A stretch of 64,000 nt of DNA from Bacteroidales bacterium (GCA_017449525.1 JAFTFL010000002.1:211052-275051), one strand, 5' to 3'. Positions 47,951 to 58,335 are shown, counted from the first letter of the stretch. Numbers and translations: made by a program. Notes: generated from the letters alone by a model not told the origin.

Positions 47951-50900
47951 TTATCGTATTGTCAAGATTTGCAGTTGAGGCTGCGAGGATGCCTCACCAT
48001 GAATGCACACCATGTAGTGCCCCCGAGTAATCGAGCGAGGTAGACGGATGCCACGTCTGATGTCGGGATGCATCATATTCAGTAGCACGCGACCTTGCAT
48101 ATCGTAGATTAATAGCTGTTTCACCACAGCATCACCCTCAATGTGCACTTCTGCTCCACGCGGCAATGGACTGGGAGTAACGCGCCACCGAGAACGATTT
48201 GTCGGTTTCGGCACCACGCCCATCTGTCCCGTCACGATGCTGGTATGAGTCCACGAACTACGATTGTTTTCATCACACCGATGTCGTATGTAGAACCAGT
48301 ACTCAGTATCGGACTGTAATGTATCCAGCACTATTGCAGTGTCGCACAGCACAATGTTTGTTCCCATTCCCTCTACATAGCCCGCAGTCCCCCACTCCAC
48401 CTCAAAACAATCCGCCTCAGGCACACCATTCCAAATGAGGCGTACTCCCATATCGGTCCATGTAGCCATAAACTGGATTACAGCCTCACACGCAGGAGTG
48501 ATGAACTGCGTTGATTCTGCCTCTCCTATCGAATGCCCCTCAGCATCCACTGCCACCACACGCACTTCGTATTCGCAATTGGCTCGTAGCGCAGTAAGCC
48601 AGGCATTGGGGCTTACTGCATAGCAAACCGAAGTCTCCGCCGTTGCATCATGCAGCGGACGGTATTCAACTCGAAAGGCTGCTTGAGATGCACATCCAGC
48701 CGTCCAACTCACAAAACAACTATCTGTTGAAATGGGGTTCGCAGCGAGCTGCATGGGTCTGCATAACGTATTGAAGGTGATAGATGTCCATAGCGTATCA
48801 TCACCACAACGTGTTCCCACTTGCAGCTCATAGCGTGTGGCTGGTTGTAAATTTGTCAGGCACATTAATTCACCTGCAGCCCGCCTTGTTGGTGTGGGAA
48901 GCACACCCTCAACCTCTCGCCATCGGAACAGTACACTATCTACACCAGCACGAACATACACCTGTATGGTAGAGGATGTAATAGTATCGAGTTCAACCGT
49001 AGCTTGCATGCAGTCGTCTTCCATACAACTCAGAAAACGCACGTCGTTATTCAAGTCAACAGCTCTCCACGCGGAGAGACTGTCTACGGGTCGCTCATCA
49101 CTATAATACACCCAGGCACGGCGTGCTGCCTCATGGCATGTATAGGTGAGGTTGCGACCTGTATAGGAAGCAGAATTATCCACCACTGTCAATAGCAACT
49201 GGTGCGAATCCGTGTAATCATACGTCGTGTCAAACTGCACAGTGCACCACCCGTCCGTGGCTTCAATGGAGCCTTCATAGACCAGCTGGCCATAATCAGT
49301 CCTACGAGCGGCCTGCAAAACCGTGTCCGAAACAGTATCTAAATAGATGCGACAATGCGCTTTGGTAGCAGGTGATGCACCTGTGTAGTGAAAACTGATC
49401 GCCGTAACAGTGGCCGATAAGCCGAGTTCATCCGAACGAAACAATTGCTGCGAGGCGGAGTAATTATAATATAGGTGTAGTGGCAACGCATCACTCCCTG
49501 ATGCTGTCGTGCTGCCGCCAATCTCCACCGTGTCCGTATGGCATCGGGTGGTGAACACAATGGTTTGTGCATCAGCGCTGTCGCAGTCGTTCCATAGCGT
49601 AACACGATAGGTAGTTCGGGGAAACAAATTGGGGAGTACCACCGAAGTGTCCGAAGTGCGGAAAAGTTGTGTAACGCCTCCACCTGTAAGAGTCAAATGG
49701 TAGTTCTGTATTGGGGCAATCGATGGAGAAACCGACCACGACAGGCGTGCACTGTCCGCGTACGTATAGACCGATTTGTGTAACCACTGCGGACACACGG
49801 GTCGCCTTTTCAGTTCCACATTGTCTACATAGAAGCTGCTACGTCCCCCTCGAGCGCAGCAGTAGATTCCCACATATCCTTCGCCTGTCAGCGGCACTTC
49901 TATGTGCTGCCAATCATTTGCCGTTGCCAGATTGATACGGTGCAAAAGTCTATGCTCAGCAATGCGGTTGGGCGCAGGCAACAGCACCACCCACAACTGA
50001 CTGCCCGCATCAGCAGCCAGTACATCGAAGGTCAACATCACACTGTCGTATGCCACCTCTGATTTGGGTAGCACCGCGTAGCATTCCTCATCACCATAGG
50101 CAAAGAAGCGTAATGCATTGCTGCCCGATAGGCTCCACTCTTGGCTTAGAATGGGATAAGACTGCTCGTTGAATGATGGCGTGTGATATTTGCGCCAGCA
50201 CACGGACAATTGTGCCGTGTCGCTCACAGCGTAGCCATCAAAGTGGTCGCTCCAGGGAAGTGCAACTGGGGCACACGGCGTAGTGAATTGGCCGCACAAG
50301 TCCTCGCTACTGTCGGTAGTGGAGCACAACGTGCGCAACTGCCACCTGTAGGATGTCGTCGGTTGCAGTCCCGATAGCACAATCAGTGTGTCTGTTGTAG
50401 AAACCTCCTGTTGATGGGCTTCACTGCTGAGCACGAAGTGCATCCGGTCTCCCCGACGACGAGGTGTTAGCCTCATCACCACGCTACTGTCTGTCATTGC
50501 CATCACCTCTGCAGCAAGCGGCCGTCTGCATGTGGGTATGCGGTATAGTTCAATATCATCCACAGCCATCGACACATAGTTGCCGTCTGAGGTGCTGCCC
50601 ATGAGTGCCAGTCGGCCCTGAGCTCCGCGATAGCTATCCAGCGACAACTCTATCGTTTGCCACACGCCAGCCTGCTGCGGACATATCGAATCAATTGGGT
50701 GGAATGTTGCGGTGTCATCAGCAATGGTCATCACGCCAACGCGCAGCATTCCTGTATAATAGCTCGATGCACGCAACGCTTTCAGCCGCAGTTCGAGCAG
50801 ATGTATGCTGTCCGCCATTGGCGGTAGCACCACGTAGGAAGCATACGTGGAACCCGAGTTGATGAGCAGCGACCGTGTACCACTGCTGGCATATCGGGTA

Positions 50901-51874
50901 GTGAGCATCGGGTAGTTTCCTGCTGGATTATAGCCAGGTAACTGATACTGCTGCCAACAGGGGGGCAGCACTTCTGTGCTATCGAAGGTCTCACGTAGTG
51001 ACCCTTGCATTGGAGTGCAGGGGGTCATACACACCACTTCCGACCAGAAACTGCTGTCGTTATCGGCGCAAAGGGAACGCACACGTCCCGTGTATTGGCG
51101 GTTCGGTAGCAGATTTTGAAACGTGGCCATTGTGTCAAACACCAGTTCGTCCACCTCGCTGCCCCCACCTGCCATCGAGCCTCGCAGCTGCACCTGATAG
51201 CGTCCACTTCTGGCCGTGTCGAGCCATACCAAACGTAGCACATCCGAACTGAGCGAGTCAACGCGGAGACTCATCACCCGCGGACAGGTGCTGTTTCGGC
51301 GTACGACCACATCGTCCAGAAACGTCCAATCGTACGGTGCCGCCTGCGACATGAAAGCTATCCGTTCCCTAAAACCACTGTAGGCCGACAGGTCAAATTC
51401 GTAGGATGTCCACAAGCCTGCCGCAGCCGGACGACAAATGGTTATAGGACGGAAACTGCCGAACGGATTGGCTTCATCGGCAGTGCCGAGCATCAGAAAG
51501 CCTTGTCCGTAATAGTTGCGGACGCGGAACTGAATGGTCAAGTCGCCGAGCGAGTCCTCCATCTTTGGCAGAAGAGCCACCGTGGTGTCGTTCGCTCCAT
51601 AGACGGTAAACATAAGGTAGGGCGTCGAATCCGTTTCAGCCAATGCATAGACGTAGCACTGCGCACGTCCATGATTGAACAACCGCCAACAAGGCATTGC
51701 CGTACTTCCAGACGATAACTCATTGAAATTCTCCTCATAAGGGAGCTGATTGCGGCCTATGAGGCAACTGTCAGCATGCTGTGCCACTACAGGCGCAGCT
51801 GACAGAAGCAGCAACAGCAATGTCCATCCACTGCCAATCGTGCGTAAAAGCCGTTGAAAAAATGAAGTTTTCAT
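47951..51874 (-). CDS. Very large secreted T9SS protein with fibronectin and jelly-roll modules
   Basis: The 1307-residue product has signal peptide MKTSFFQRLLRTIGSGWTLL ending AAPVVAQ. Repeated MAM/cleaved-adhesin-like jelly-roll modules follow, each with a pattern such as LPYEENFNELSSGSTAMPCW, LPWSDHFDGYAVSDTAQLS and FYVDNVELKRRPVCP. They alternate with fibronectin type III modules (LQPTTSYRWQLRTLCSTTD; LFPRTTYRVTLWNDCDSAD). The C-terminus (PSPLPRGAEVHIEGDAVV, LLIYDMQGRVLLNMM) is a T9SS sorting domain. It is probably a surface adhesin or glycan/haem-binding protein. No protease triad is visible. Confidence 0.87.
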   Translation of the reverse strand: MKTSFFQRLLRTIGSGWTLLLLLLSAAPVVAQHADSCLIGRNQLPYEENFNELSSGSTAMPCWRLFNHGRAQCYVYALAETDSTPYLMFTVYGANDTTVALLPKMEDSLGDLTIQFRVRNYYGQGFLMLGTADEANPFGSFRPITICRPAAAGLWTSYEFDLSAYSGFRERIAFMSQAAPYDWTFLDDVVVRRNSTCPRVMSLRVDSLSSDVLRLVWLDTARSGRYQVQLRGSMAGGGSEVDELVFDTMATFQNLLPNRQYTGRVRSLCADNDSSFWSEVVCMTPCTPMQGSLRETFDSTEVLPPCWQQYQLPGYNPAGNYPMLTTRYASSGTRSLLINSGSTYASYVVLPPMADSIHLLELRLKALRASSYYTGMLRVGVMTIADDTATFHPIDSICPQQAGVWQTIELSLDSYRGAQGRLALMGSTSDGNYVSMAVDDIELYRIPTCRRPLAAEVMAMTDSSVVMRLTPRRRGDRMHFVLSSEAHQQEVSTTDTLIVLSGLQPTTSYRWQLRTLCSTTDSSEDLCGQFTTPCAPVALPWSDHFDGYAVSDTAQLSVCWRKYHTPSFNEQSYPILSQEWSLSGSNALRFFAYGDEECYAVLPKSEVAYDSVMLTFDVLAADAGSQLWVVLLPAPNRIAEHRLLHRINLATANDWQHIEVPLTGEGYVGIYCCARGGRSSFYVDNVELKRRPVCPQWLHKSVYTYADSARLSWSVSPSIAPIQNYHLTLTGGGVTQLFRTSDTSVVLPNLFPRTTYRVTLWNDCDSADAQTIVFTTRCHTDTVEIGGSTTASGSDALPLHLYYNYSASQQLFRSDELGLSATVTAISFHYTGASPATKAHCRIYLDTVSDTVLQAARRTDYGQLVYEGSIEATDGWCTVQFDTTYDYTDSHQLLLTVVDNSASYTGRNLTYTCHEAARRAWVYYSDERPVDSLSAWRAVDLNNDVRFLSCMEDDCMQATVELDTITSSTIQVYVRAGVDSVLFRWREVEGVLPTPTRRAAGELMCLTNLQPATRYELQVGTRCGDDTLWTSITFNTLCRPMQLAANPISTDSCFVSWTAGCASQAAFRVEYRPLHDATAETSVCYAVSPNAWLTALRANCEYEVRVVAVDAEGHSIGEAESTQFITPACEAVIQFMATWTDMGVRLIWNGVPEADCFEVEWGTAGYVEGMGTNIVLCDTAIVLDTLQSDTEYWFYIRHRCDENNRSSWTHTSIVTGQMGVVPKPTNRSRWRVTPSPLPRGAEVHIEGDAVVKQLLIYDMQGRVLLNMMHPDIRRGIRLPRSITRGHYMVCIHGEASSQPQLQILTIR

Positions 51875-52040
51875 AGTTAGGATGCAGAGTAAAAAATAGT
51901 AGTGAAGTTCATGCAGTATACTGGAACGAGCGCCCCTTGAGCTCTATGGCATACGACACATCACCCCTTCTCCGCAACGGGCGATTGTTTATGAGAACTC
52001 GACAAAGAAGTGTTTGGCAAACTATATGCCTCGGCGTTGA

Positions 52041-52304
52041 CTACTCAAAGTAGCGGCTGGCCACGTCGTGCACAGCCTCCAGGTCAACCTCAAGTTCCTG
52101 GCAGTCGTCGGCAGGTTCCGCCAAATCAGAGAGGATAAACCATTCCTGCTCGGGTGTCAACTCGTTGCGCAACACAAGGCTCACCTCAAGTGTATTGCGG
52201 TTGACGGCCAACACGTGGTGTTGATAGTACGCTGGATCGTCAGCATAGTCGCATACCAAGTTGCAAATATTTTGTTCTAACGTTGACAGGTCAATCTCTT
52301 GCAT
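52041..52304 (-). CDS. Small acidic hypothetical protein
   Basis: The 87-residue product is strongly acidic (DLSTLEQNICNLVCDYADDP; DDCQELEVDLEAVHDVASRY). It has no signal peptide or membrane helix. It has its own -7 box at 52332-52339, about 28 bp before the start, so it is probably expressed. I do not recognise a family. Position gives no clue, since it stands alone between a T9SS gene and the broken helicase. Confidence 0.7.
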   Translation of the reverse strand: MQEIDLSTLEQNICNLVCDYADDPAYYQHHVLAVNRNTLEVSLVLRNELTPEQEWFILSDLAEPADDCQELEVDLEAVHDVASRYFE

Positions 52305-52331
52305 AAGTCGTTCCTTAGTCTGTTACGGGTG

Positions 52332-52339
52332 CAAAAGTA
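52332..52339 (-). promoter_or_regulatory. -7 box of the 52041-52304 gene
   Basis: The minus strand reads TACTTTTGCA about 28 bp before the start codon. Confidence 0.6.
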
Positions 52340-52539
52340 CAACTTTTCTTGCGCATCACCCACTTTTCTGAAGACTCCCCCTCCCCTCATCGTTCTGCCA
52401 CTTCCCCCTTGCCGCCGTACTCATCGCTGCCGCCTGTTGCCCTGCAATCATGCTACACCTACGCGGAAGCAATTCCCATTGCACGAAAAACAGCAGCAAG
52501 GCCGTCGAGCGACTTCTCTTTCCATGTGGAACATACGTG

Positions 52540-54425
52540 TTATAGTCCTTTTTTCAGAAATGGGTTGCACAGCAAGATTGCGATGCGTCTTGTCTCATCT
52601 TGAGGTTTCCATGCCAGCACATAACTCACCTCCGCGCCAACCACCCTATACCCTCGTTCCTCCAAAAGAGCCATTGCGGCTCTTTTAGCTTTGGATAGGG
52701 ATGCCACACGCTCTTGATTTCCATTCAGCAGATAACCATCGTTATATTCCAGACTGTCGCCACTGCGCAACTTCACAATCTGGCCTTGATGTGCTTTGAA
52801 GTAGCCGAGCCACACGTCGTGCATCGAGAGCGACATTGCCAATGTACTCATCGTCGACAGCGGACCATAATGTATACACAAGCGGTGCTTGGCACGCGTC
52901 ATCCCCACATAGTTCACTCGCATCTCCTCCTCATTGCCTGGATTGACAGAACTGAGCACCAAATGCACCTCATCAAATTCGCGTCCTTTTGCCTTGTGGA
53001 TAGTACTGACAAATACAGCCCTTTCTTCTGTTTCGAAGAAGTCCTCCACATTCGACTCCATTACATATTCCAGCACGTCGCTGTAGTAAATAAGGCGGTG
53101 GGTCGTTTATAGCGTTCGCGTTTCTTCTCTTGCAGCTGCTTGATAAAGTCGCCGATATACAGGTAGTCCACCCTAAAATCATGTCCCCATGCCGAGAAGC
53201 AGTGTGCCTCGTCTATGACAACACGCACCACGTTGCGGCTGAGCAACAGGCGTTCTATGGTATTACTGCGCAACATCTCGGGTGCTATGTAGAGCAGGTT
53301 GGCTGTTCCGTCGGCCACCTGTTCAATGGCCGAGGCTCGCTCTATGGGATCTAAAAGGCCGTTGATGGTAACCGCCTCTACAATGCCTCTTTCAGCCAGG
53401 TTGTCCACTTGGTCCTTCATCAGCGATTGGAGGGGCGAGATGACCACCGTAAGCCCGTGTACATTACGACCCGCCATGAGTGCAGGCAACTGAAAAGTGA
53501 GCGATTTGCCACCGCCCGTGGGGAAGATGGTGAGGAGCGACTCGCCCCGAATGGCAGCCTCCACGGCTTGCTGCTGCATGGGCACACTGTCGAATACCCT
53601 GAAGGTATCATAGCCAAAGAACTCGCGAAGACCGGCATGTGCATCAAGCCTCTGCCGACAATAGGGGCAGTCGTGGTGAGGCTCATGGGGCTCGGAGCGA
53701 CCGTCCGAAATGCACGAAGTGTTGAGCAACAGACGCAGCACGCGCGTGATGGAGGGGTAGTTGCGCAGCACCCATGCAGGAGTCAAGGATTGCAAATCGG
53801 CAGTGCCAATGACCGCCAAGGCGTAGGCCAACTCAACGGGGTGGTGCGCTATAAGCACATTTAGGTCGGCGTTGGCGCAGATGCGTCCTGCAAACTCCCG
53901 CGCAATGGATTCACACAGCGGTTCGTACACAACAGAAGTGCCCACCTGCTTAAAGAAGCCAGCAAAATAGGCATCGTCCTGCAGAAGTTGCCGATAGATG
54001 CTTTGCCTGCGGGGGGATAGCCGTTGCCAGGCCGAAAGCTCATCGTAGTACAGGTCGCGCGCCTTCTTGGCATCGTTCACCGGATTGTTCAGTTCATCGA
54101 CTTGCAACTTGTCGTCTTTCACCAATCTGTGATAAGGCTTCTTGGGGAAAAGCAGTGGAGAAAGAGGCAGCGTGTCGATGTAGTCGTGAGGCTTATGCAG
54201 TTGGACATGCTGCAAGTCGAAAGCTATGATGTTGTGTCCGCACACCACATCGCAGGCATCCACAAAGGACACAAATTCATCCTGAACACGGGTGTGTAGC
54301 GTTGCCTCATCCTCGCGCACGGCACCATAGTCCAAGACTTTGCGACTGACTACACTAACCTCAGTGTCTATAAAAACTATCATCCTCTGATTTTTCGCAG
54401 CACTGACGGCACCATTCTCATGCAA
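52540..54425 (-). pseudogene. Exonuclease-RecQ-UvrD fusion helicase with a large internal deletion
   Basis: The 5' part (54425 or 54383 to 53061) encodes a DEDD-type exonuclease domain (MIVFIDTEV, CGHNIIAFDLQH), then RecQ motifs including Walker A FPTGGGKSLTFQLPA and box II VIDEAHCFSAWGHDF. It breaks off at RPTALFT, where RecQ motif III (TATA) should be. The 3' part (53076-52540), in another frame, is the end of a UvrD-like module (VFVSTIHKAKGREFDEVHLV, VNYVGMTRAKHRLCI). In intact relatives a long stretch with the second helicase lobe lies between them. One deletion with a frame change explains the structure. The N-terminal fragment could still be made, but it lacks helicase motifs IV-VI. Confidence 0.75.
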
Positions 54426-54438
54426 GCGTTTGTGGGTG

Positions 54439-54470
54439 CAAAGATAGCAACTTTTGCCAGAACAGACAAG
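54439..54470 (-). promoter_or_regulatory. Promoter of the recQ-like gene
   Basis: On the minus strand CTTG (54470-54467), a 20-bp spacer and TATCTTTGCA (-7 box 54446-54439) form a good promoter. It favours translation from 54383 or 54425. Confidence 0.7.
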
Positions 54471-54611
54471 GAAGGATCGGTCTCTCCCCTACCGGGGGGA
54501 AGAAGGACGGTCAACGGAATGGCAGACACGTGATGCACTTTTGTGCGCTATGCTACGGACAGTTGAGGCAGGGAGGCTGAAGATATGGAACACACTCTCC
54601 AGAAAAAGATG

Positions 54612-55035
54612 TACCTTTGCACTGTGGTTCGCCCATGCTGGCAGAGTGGTTCGCCAGCATGGCCTCGCTGAGGCTGCCACAGGGCGAATGCTTCGATTTT
54701 TCACTTCCCATGGTACAACAAAGACAACAGTTCGGCTTGAGACAAGAGCCGAATGCCGTTCGGCATGGGCATAGAGGCCGTACGGCAGAGGTGATGATTA
54801 CACACTATCGCCATAAGGCTCATGTTGTTGTGCCGTCCTCATCCCGTACGGCGTACGCGCGGCAAGCGTAGGGCATGACTAAGCCATCCGTACTGCACGG
54901 ATGCAGCAGTCGTACGGCATCGGCGTGGCAAAAGCCGATGACTGATGCAGGGGAATGTGGGAGAAATGATGCGGTAAAAAAAACGACTGGTGCGCCACGC
55001 GCCCTACAGTGTAAGCAGGGAGAATGGCGCACCAG
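54612..55035 (+). other. Possible structured non-coding transcript with palindrome cluster C
   Basis: A plus-strand -7 box (TACCTTTGCA, 54612-54619) is followed by stacked inverted repeats. They include a 10-bp stem at 54633-54642/54653-54662, GCCGTTCGGC at 54755, perfect GCCGTACGGC at 54777-54786, CCGTACGGC at 54844 and CGTACGGC at 54911. An 11-bp stem joins 54987-54997 and 55025-55035. No plus-strand protein fits. It could be a non-coding RNA or just a repeat-filled gap with a chance promoter match. Confidence 0.4.
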
Positions 55036-55073
55036 AGACACATGCGGCGGCTCGGCAATTTGCCTGCCTCCGT

Positions 55074-55946
55074 TTAATCCGAAGAGAAAACATCTGCTAT
55101 GGCGATAACTACACCGCCCAGCACTGGCCATACTTCACCATAGCCCATCACCCAGTTCATGAAGTCGTCGTGGCAGCACAGAAAAGAGATGATGAACAGG
55201 CACGGCACTAAAATCAGCACGCCCAAGAACCAATTTTGGGCAGTGAATTGAGGAAGCACAATTTTAAAAATGAGCGGAATAATGATGATGAGTGGCCACA
55301 TGGTCTTGAGGAAAAAGTTGACAAGCCGACCCACCCAGTGTCTGAACCCTTTGTCCTTTTCCCCACCGACGATGTCGCCCCAGACAGCGAAAAGCCCCTG
55401 TGCATTGCCTGTGAGTGAGGATTTGAAGCCCGCCATAACCTCATCCAGCAACAACGGCTCATCAGTATAGACCTCAGTGAAATGGTAAATGGTATTCTTC
55501 GTGTAGTACCCCACCGTCTTTAGTTTTTTACCAGACGAGGACTCGTATATGCGAGTCAGTTTGCAGGAGAAAGGGCGACGCTTCTCCGATACCAGATGAA
55601 AAGAACTGTAACCGCTCAGGGTCAACGAGTCAAGTTTCTTGAAATACTGGTACGTGAACCGACGCGTGTACGTAGTACCCATGTCGCTCATAGTCTTCTC
55701 GCTTTGGGTAAGCTCTTCGTACTTTACTTCGGCCGATAAAGACAGCATCATCAACTCCACGCGCTCCTGCCCACGGGTGAACGCCCTAAGCCAGGCCTTA
55801 GAGGAATCAACGGCGGTTTGGTCGTCCAAGTTCTTGATGCGGAACATCCATGTGGCGTTATCATAAGTCCACGCAAAGGCCTCCCCTCCTACAAAGAGGA
55901 GAAGGAGGCTCAAAACAAAACGAAACAGAACGGATTGTCGTTTCAT
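55074..55946 (-). CDS. Exported/membrane protein of unknown function
   Basis: This 290-residue protein has a signal peptide (VLFRFVLSLLLLFVGGEAFA) and a soluble beta-rich domain of about 170 residues (FRIKNLDDQTAVDSSKAW; YTRRFTYQYFKKLDSLTLSG). Two or three membrane helices lie near the C-terminus (PLIIIIPLIFKIVLPQF; FLGVLILVPCLFIISFLCC; VLGGVVIAIADVF). The soluble part should face the periplasm. I recognise no family. It starts 9 bp after the TPR gene and is probably co-transcribed with it. Confidence 0.75.
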   Translation of the reverse strand: MKRQSVLFRFVLSLLLLFVGGEAFAWTYDNATWMFRIKNLDDQTAVDSSKAWLRAFTRGQERVELMMLSLSAEVKYEELTQSEKTMSDMGTTYTRRFTYQYFKKLDSLTLSGYSSFHLVSEKRRPFSCKLTRIYESSSGKKLKTVGYYTKNTIYHFTEVYTDEPLLLDEVMAGFKSSLTGNAQGLFAVWGDIVGGEKDKGFRHWVGRLVNFFLKTMWPLIIIIPLIFKIVLPQFTAQNWFLGVLILVPCLFIISFLCCHDDFMNWVMGYGEVWPVLGGVVIAIADVFSSD

Positions 55947-55955
55947 GATGACATA

Positions 55956-56747
55956 TTAGATTCCTTCAACCAGTTTCATAACCCTCTTGAAAGGCTTGGT
56001 CTTGTTCGGGAAGAGGGCTGACACTTTCACTTCATTGATACGCTTCGCGATGTACTCAGTAGCACTGTCCGATACACCCACTCGGTTGTACAGCTCTTGT
56101 GCCTTGGCAAGCAACTTCTTCTCGCAATAGTCCAAGTCCCCAACATTCTTATGGTTTATAGACATGGCATACAGGTTGAAAGCTATGTCGCTTATGAGCC
56201 GATTGTACTCGCGCTTTAACCATTCAGGACTGGACATAGAGCGACGACTCCTTTCCGTTTCGGTGAGATTCTCCCCCTTTAGGTAGCCTACAATCCGCTC
56301 AATCTTCATCACGTTGCAGTCCATAGCCTTCCAATAATCTCCTACATTATTATTGTAGTATGCCGCCAACTTACCCAGACTGTCCGTTGCCATGTTCATA
56401 TCGGGACCCGAGGCGCATGCAGTGGCATGTTCCTGTAGTTCCTTATCCCACTTGTTCTGCTCCTTCTTGCACAGCGCAATGCGATAATGCGAATACTGAT
56501 GGTCGTTCTTCCCATTGGCGTTGTCCACAATGATGGCATTCTTGTGGCAAGTAATGGCATCGTCGTAGCGCTTCAATTCAAAATAACAATTACCCATGTT
56601 GTTCCAGCCAAAGAAAGGCTTGCCACACTCCTTGTAGATAGGTAAGGCTTCCCTGTACTTGGCAATAGCGCCGCTGTAGTCGTTTTGGCGTTCCAGCGCC
56701 AAGGCCTCGTTAAACAATCTGCGGGCATCTTCCAATGTTGCACTCAT
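55956..56747 (-). CDS. Tetratricopeptide-repeat protein
   Basis: Starting at 56747 (MSATLEDARRLFNEALALER) the product is 263 residues. An in-frame ATG at 56813 would add 22 residues that do not look like TPR sequence. The first 90 residues hold at least two TPR units (ALERQNDYSGAIAKYREALP; GWNNMGNCYFELKRYDDAIT). The rest is helical. There is no signal peptide, so it is probably a cytoplasmic scaffold for protein contacts. It is followed by the membrane protein gene at 55074 in the same operon. Its partner is unknown. Confidence 0.78.
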   Translation of the reverse strand: MSATLEDARRLFNEALALERQNDYSGAIAKYREALPIYKECGKPFFGWNNMGNCYFELKRYDDAITCHKNAIIVDNANGKNDHQYSHYRIALCKKEQNKWDKELQEHATACASGPDMNMATDSLGKLAAYYNNNVGDYWKAMDCNVMKIERIVGYLKGENLTETERSRRSMSSPEWLKREYNRLISDIAFNLYAMSINHKNVGDLDYCEKKLLAKAQELYNRVGVSDSATEYIAKRINEVKVSALFPNKTKPFKRVMKLVEGI

Positions 56748-57636
56748 AACTTTTGTTCCTTTTGTCGACAGGCTCGTGCCAATATACACAACGAAGAAAG
56801 TGGAGCCATCCATGTAGGTCTCTATCTTCTCGTGTAAGGGTCTGGACTTCCCTGCAAAGTGAATCTAAAGGTACTCTCTGAACTGCTCCACAAGCAGGAT
56901 GCCACACCAGAGGGGTGCGCCACCCAAGCGGAGCATCTCGGAACTCCTTCATTCCAAACTTTGCAGTTGTTGCGTAAATTGTCCAGATTTACACGATCGG
57001 AATAAGGCGAAATGCGCTTTCATCGGTCTTTCCATGCTGTCGAAAGACAGTGCAAAAGTACAACAATTATTCGATACGAGTGCCACCACACATGACATAT
57101 TGCAGAACCTGTGCATATTCCACCCCACTCCAGCTATCCTAATATGGAACAAAAGGAGGCCCTAAGAGACTTTCATTCCCTCGCGCCGTGCCGTACGGCA
57201 TGTGAACGAAAGGCACCACCACACCTCATATAACTTTACCTCAGAAGTGATGCAAGCTTACATCAAGCGTGATGTAACCTTTCATCATAAACGACCCCTC
57301 CTGCTGAACACTCTGAGGCCGTAGACTCCAATATCATGAAGCACTATTTATGCAAACATTAACCTTATGCAGAACGTCATGCAAAATATTTGTCGTACCT
57401 TTGCATCCGATTTCGCGAGGAAATCGACGAAGCGTTGCGCTCGTTTCTTGTAAGAGAGAATGTGAGAAGTTTTCAAGATATGCAAGAACAGTGTGATGGC
57501 TTCACGCGTATAGCGTGGGCTATTTGCTGCATCTTCATATCAAGGTAATTCTCACAACCATCTCTTAAAGACGTGGTGAAATAGGCCACGCTTCTGTACG
57601 TACGACAATAGTATAACACAAACAAAAAAGAAAGGC
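56748..57636. other. Long divergent gap with one perfect palindrome and a long leader
   Basis: This 889-bp gap separates the TPR gene and the 57637 gene. It contains a minus-strand -7 box (57053-57060), perfect TGCCGTACGGCA at 57189-57200, and the inverted repeat TTACATCA-AGCG-TGATGTAA at 57258-57277. It also has a plus-strand -7 box TACCTTTG at 57396-57403. The region 57404-57636 is a leader of more than 200 nt and begins with a small hairpin (57408-57414 with 57420-57426). Confidence 0.6.
57396..57403 (+). promoter_or_regulatory. -7 box of the 57637 gene
   Basis: TACCTTTGCA gives a leader of about 225 nt before the start codon, unusually long for this window. Confidence 0.55.
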
Positions 57637-58335
57637 ATGAACATGAAACGAATTCTTGTACTCGCAGTGGCACTGATGCTCACCGCAACGGCATTCTCCC
57701 AAAAGAACATCACCCAATTTATGGGCATACCAGTGGACGGCACTAAGTCTGCAATGATTCAAAAACTCAAAGCCAAGGGCTTCACCTACAACACAAGTGG
57801 CGACTACCTTGAAGGCCAGTTCAACGGAAGCGACGTGTATCTATACGTTGGAACAAACAACAACAAGGTGTACCGCATCATGGTTGCAGATAAAAATGGC
57901 CAATCTGTAGGGAATATAAGGATTAGATTCAACAGGCTCTGCAGCCAGTTTGAGAATAATGGGAAATATGTTTCCTCGGATTTTGGGGGAGAATATGCTC
58001 TTAGCGACGACGAGGATATCTCGTATGAGATGTCCGTTCACGACAAGAGATACCAAGCTTCCTATTATCAAATATCCGAAGAAGACAAGAGCGACACAAC
58101 AGGTTTATCAGACTATTTGACAAGCAGAGTACTTGAGGATTATGGTGAAGAAAAGTGGGGTAGTATGAGTGAGGAGGAACAGCAGAATGCGTTATTGGCA
58201 ATGGCAATAGAACATAGACTTGAGAGGATATCACACAAATCCGTGTGGTTCATGATCGATAAGCGTCATGGAGAATATCGTATATTTATGTACTACGACA
58301 ATAAACTGAACCAAGCCAACGGCGAAGATCTTTGA
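57637..58335 (+). CDS. Exported protein of unknown function
   Basis: This 232-residue product has a signal peptide (MNMKRILVLAVALMLTATAFS). The mature part begins ITQFMGIPVDGTKSAMIQKL and contains a short beta-rich region (SDVYLYVGTNNNKVYRIMVA) and an acidic helical end (SMSEEEQQNALLAMAIEHRL). Proteins with the opening pattern of a fixed 'FMGIPVDG' followed by 'KLKAKGF' are widespread in Bacteroidales, but none that I know has a function. It has a long leader and its own terminator. Confidence 0.75.
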   Translation: MNMKRILVLAVALMLTATAFSQKNITQFMGIPVDGTKSAMIQKLKAKGFTYNTSGDYLEGQFNGSDVYLYVGTNNNKVYRIMVADKNGQSVGNIRIRFNRLCSQFENNGKYVSSDFGGEYALSDDEDISYEMSVHDKRYQASYYQISEEDKSDTTGLSDYLTSRVLEDYGEEKWGSMSEEEQQNALLAMAIEHRLERISHKSVWFMIDKRHGEYRIFMYYDNKLNQANGEDL

